From Dehalococcoidales bacterium (GTDB lineage: Bacteria > Chloroflexota > Dehalococcoidia > Dehalococcoidales > UBA2162), in NCBI GenBank assembly GCA_030648675.1, contig JAUSGV010000099.1:1-15848 (forward strand): 15,848 nucleotides of DNA. The letters run 5' to 3'. The stretch's first letter is position 1, and each line of letters starts with the position of its first letter. The notes under the pieces were generated by a model. That model did not search any database, was not told where the DNA came from, and saw nothing but the letters and a program-made list of their open reading frames with translations. A program made the position numbers and the translations under genes. This document shows positions 14,467-15,848 of this stretch, piece after piece.

Positions 14467-14539
14467 AGCCCGAGAGGGGAGTCGAACCCACTAACCTACC
14501 GATTACAAATCGGTTGCGCTGCCATTGCGCTACTCGGGC
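14467..14539 (-). tRNA. tRNA-Thr (anticodon TGT)
   Basis: A 73-nt cloverleaf: acceptor GCCCGAG/CTCGGGC, anticodon arm ACCGA-TTTGTAA-TCGGT with anticodon TGT, T arm GTGGG-TTCGACT-CCCCT with a G-T pair, discriminator T; CCA not encoded. It reads ACA threonine codons. It is the first gene of the tRNA-tuf cluster, as thrU in E. coli. Confidence 0.95.
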
Positions 14540-14551
14540 GCGATTTCCCCT

Positions 14552-14560
14552 ATTATACCA
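14552..14560 (-). promoter_or_regulatory. Extended -10 promoter candidate just before tRNA-Thr(TGT)
   Basis: On the minus strand, TGGTATAAT is a consensus -10 with the extended TGn element; no good -35 lies at 17 nt. Start would be near 14545, about 6 nt before the mature tRNA. Confidence 0.5.
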
Positions 14561-14666
14561 GGGTTGTGGGGATCTACCTGACAGAATACTGCGGAGTATC
14601 CGGCTGAACCCTGGACAACCTGCTTATTTACGCTCGGCCGCAGGCTTCCTGTGAGGCAACTTTGGT

Positions 14667-14695
14667 ATTATAGGGACGAGTAATATAAAAGTCAA
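14667..14695 (-). promoter_or_regulatory. Main promoter of the tRNA-tuf cluster
   Basis: On the minus strand: TTGACT (14695-14690), 17 nt, TATAAT (14672-14667), a near-perfect sigma-70 promoter, with start near 14660. Directly upstream lies a 13-bp tandem duplication and an inverted copy of the -35 region. Confidence 0.78.
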
Positions 14696-14734
14696 GCTTC
14701 GCTTGGAGAAACAGCTTGGAGAAACAGCTTGACT
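14690..14734. repeat. 13-bp tandem repeat and inverted repeat upstream of the tRNA-tuf promoter
   Basis: GCTTGGAGAAACA occurs twice in tandem (14701-14726), followed by GCTTGAC. The block is bounded by AGTCAAGCT (14690-14698) and AGCTTGACT (14726-14734), an inverted pair whose left copy contains the -35 box. Confidence 0.65.
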
Positions 14735-14867
14735 TGCCAGCCCCGGTTTGTTTAATTATGCTAAATAATAATAATGCAAGCTGCAAGCCCCTAAAACATT
14801 TGTTAGATTCAACCTTTATAAATCTATCAGGATATTCGCGGAAATATTTAGTGCAGTCCGATTTGAG

Positions 14868-14896
14868 TTGACTGATAGTATCCAATCTCGTATACT
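14868..14896 (+). promoter_or_regulatory. Promoter of the 65-residue small gene
   Basis: TTGACT (14868-14873), 17 nt, TATACT (14891-14896): 5/6 matches in each box and ideal spacing. Start near 14903, 30 nt before the ATG. Confidence 0.75.
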
Positions 14897-14932
14897 CACG
14901 CTTAACATTCGTTCTTAATTTGGAGGTCATAC

Positions 14933-15130
14933 ATGGAATTAAATCCCATAACGCAGGCTACCTTAATTAAGGTAGCTAGCGATTGGTCAATAGCTATCGC
15001 TAATTATTCAAAAACCACAAAAAGCTCTAAAATTGGCTATGCAACATTGCTCAAACGCAACTTCGTTAAAGCCCACGAATATCTCGATGAATGGGCTAAT
15101 AAAAAAAACGAATTTAAAATCAATTCATAG
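14933..15130 (+). CDS. Small hypothetical protein (65 residues)
   Basis: MELNPITQATLIKVASDWSI opens a 65-residue, lysine-rich, mostly helical protein ending NKKNEFKINS. I do not recognise a family. It has no transmembrane helix, signal peptide or cysteine, and its predicted charge is positive. Support for a real gene comes from its signals: GGAGG 6 nt before the ATG and a near-consensus promoter 37 nt upstream. Its base composition is more AT-rich than that of neighbouring genes, which hints at recent acquisition. A 20-bp perfect palindrome lies in codons 9-15. It stands alone, divergent from the tRNA-tuf cluster. A small DNA-binding or regulatory protein is possible but nothing shows this directly. 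Confidence 0.65.
   Translation: MELNPITQATLIKVASDWSIAIANYSKTTKSSKIGYATLLKRNFVKAHEYLDEWANKKNEFKINS
14957..14976. repeat. 20-bp perfect palindrome in the small gene
   Basis: GCTACCTTAA and its reverse complement TTAAGGTAGC are joined without a gap. A second weaker inverted repeat (TAGCGAT at 14977-14983, ATCGCTA at 14996-15002) follows directly. The position, about 55-75 nt after the predicted transcription start, would suit an operator. Confidence 0.6.
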
Positions 15131-15680
15131 CATCCTTGTTTAAGTGTTTTCTCCCCTCTAATGGGGACTGCATGCCTTTCATTTTGCCACTGTTCCTGTA
15201 CAGGGAATCGAGAGACCGCAGTTCCTGATTTGGTCACGATCAACTCGGTTCTGGGAATGCTGCTGTATGGTCTGCCATGATAAGGACAACAAGCATTTGA
15301 AGATGCTCCGCCTTGCTGATGGGATTTGCTCCCTTTCTCAGATATCCCCTGCTTTCTGGGTTGCCAAACTGATTCTAGGAAAAGTACGGAGGCTATGCGG
15401 AGAACCAGCCTGGGGCAACCTAACCCCGGTCTGATAGAATTTTTTGGAGTCGGCCGCCAACTGATCCTGGAATTAGCTGTCATGGATTTACCATTATCTG
15501 GCTGGTAACGAGTAATAATCGGGATGTTACTGACCAACTGCGGAATAAACGTGATAGTTTCCAGGCTTTTGTCATCAGTCGTAGTCTCACAATTTCGGCT
15601 ATGCTCGTAAATTTTAACAACAGTAATGTAAATATGTATGTGCCTGGAAAAAGGGAGACTGAGGGAAAACTACTCATGTT
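15131..15680. other. Stretch without a supportable gene
   Basis: Open frames here are short or have odd composition and no recognisable family. The longest, a minus-strand frame at 15037-15537, overlaps the small gene and its amino-acid mix looks non-coding. The GC content is higher than that of the small gene and the AT-rich flank. A stem CTGGGG/CCCCGG at about 15410-15428 with a run of six T at 15440-15445 could be a weak rightward terminator. A small RNA, a long 3' UTR or a decayed gene are all possible; I cannot choose. Confidence 0.45.
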
Positions 15681-15710
15681 TTGCAAAATACCTGCCTATT
15701 TTTGTATAAT
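15681..15710 (+). promoter_or_regulatory. Rightward promoter candidate 1
   Basis: TTGCAA (15681-15686), 18 nt, TATAAT (15705-15710). It has a perfect -10 and points off the right edge of the window. Confidence 0.55.
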
Positions 15711-15724
15711 AGGCTTACGGGGCA

Positions 15725-15753
15725 TTGACAAAGTTTTGGTGCTATGTTACTAT
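15725..15753 (+). promoter_or_regulatory. Rightward promoter candidate 2
   Basis: TTGACA (15725-15730), 17 nt, TACTAT (15748-15753). It has a perfect -35 and a weaker -10. It could replace or add to candidate 1. Confidence 0.45.
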
Positions 15754-15792
15754 CGCCCAAGTATTTTGTACTACGTGTATGTAATGGTTTGT

Positions 15793-15810
15793 ACTACCCA
15801 TGTGGGTAGT
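15793..15810. promoter_or_regulatory. Operator-like palindrome near the right edge
   Basis: ACTACCCA-TG-TGGGTAGT has perfect 8-bp arms. The sequence TTTGTACTAC occurs at its left edge and again about 25 nt earlier (near 15765), forming a direct repeat. Placed about 30-50 nt downstream of the predicted starts, it could be a repressor site for the gene beyond the window. Confidence 0.5.
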
Positions 15811-15848
15811 TTGGATTAGTTGAGTTGCGAAGTTTTATGGGTGGAAGG

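Larger units (their letters stand above)
14540..14932. other. Divergent control region between the tRNA-tuf cluster and the small plus-strand gene
   Basis: No gene is supported in these 393 bp. On the minus side lie the promoter at 14667-14695 and a leader of about 120 nt with possible hairpins (GGATACT/AGTATTC; CCAGGGTT/AACCCTGG) leading to the first tRNA. On the plus side is the promoter at 14868-14896. Between them, 14735-14867 is AT-rich (for example a TAAATAATAATAAT run) without visible structure. A 100-codon minus-strand open frame crosses the region but has no family features and overlaps both promoters, so it is not called. Confidence 0.65.

Noticed and set aside
14628..14930. 100-codon minus-strand open frame upstream of the tRNA cluster
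   Set aside because: It overlaps two strong promoters in opposite directions, its ATG lies within the Shine-Dalgarno region of the small gene, and the protein has no family features.
15183..15225. Possible cobalamin riboswitch (GCCACTG followed by GAGACC)
   Set aside because: Only short fragments of the consensus are present; the upstream core, the B12 box spacing and a downstream B12 gene are missing.
15037..15537. 166-codon minus-strand open frame, including a YQPDNGKSMTAN segment that loosely recalls a transposase DNG motif
   Set aside because: It overlaps the better supported small gene, the rest lacks DDE-transposase features, and no terminal repeats or ribosome binding site are visible.

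Overview
The window looks like a chromosomal segment of a bacterium of moderate GC content, most likely a Chloroflexota lineage close to Dehalococcoidia. That placement is an inference. It rests on EF-Tu carrying a four-cysteine insert, a bacterial PAC2-family protein, an Fe-S type PurF, and many short palindromic intergenic repeats. No rRNA, phage module, intact insertion sequence or CRISPR array is visible. Most of the window is core housekeeping DNA, and the accessory content is one DNA methyltransferase-nuclease fusion and one orphan small gene.

Left part (1-5045): a partial recX (TTG start) lies downstream of recA on the minus strand, with an intrinsic terminator between them. The recA promoter region carries a 10-bp-arm inverted repeat over the predicted transcription start and the Shine-Dalgarno. 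Divergent from recA is a solitary beta-class DNA methyltransferase with a C-terminal Mrr-like nuclease domain. A 286-bp mosaic of dispersed palindromic repeats follows, then purF, whose predicted ATG lies inside a near-consensus promoter -10 box.

Middle (5045-9446): a minus-strand operon starts from a clear promoter (TTGACA-18-TATAGT). It encodes a two-TM small membrane protein, TldD, TldE/PmbA, a PAC2-family protein and a GNAT acetyltransferase. The genes are tightly packed or overlapping.

Right-centre (9452-14695): this is the classic translation/transcription cluster on the minus strand: tRNA-Thr(TGT), tRNA-Tyr(GTA), tRNA-Thr(GGT), tuf, rpmG, secE, nusG, rplK, rplA, then an L10 leader with attenuator, rplJ and rplL. 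A strong promoter sits upstream of the first tRNA and internal promoters precede the second tRNA-Thr and rplJ. The tRNA-Gly and tRNA-Trp often found in this cluster are absent, and rpoB does not follow rplL.

Right end (14700-15848): a plus-strand 65-residue gene of unknown function has a textbook promoter and ribosome binding site and a 20-bp perfect palindrome in its coding sequence. About 700 bp without a convincing gene follow, containing two rightward promoter candidates and an operator-like palindrome that probably serve a gene beyond the edge.
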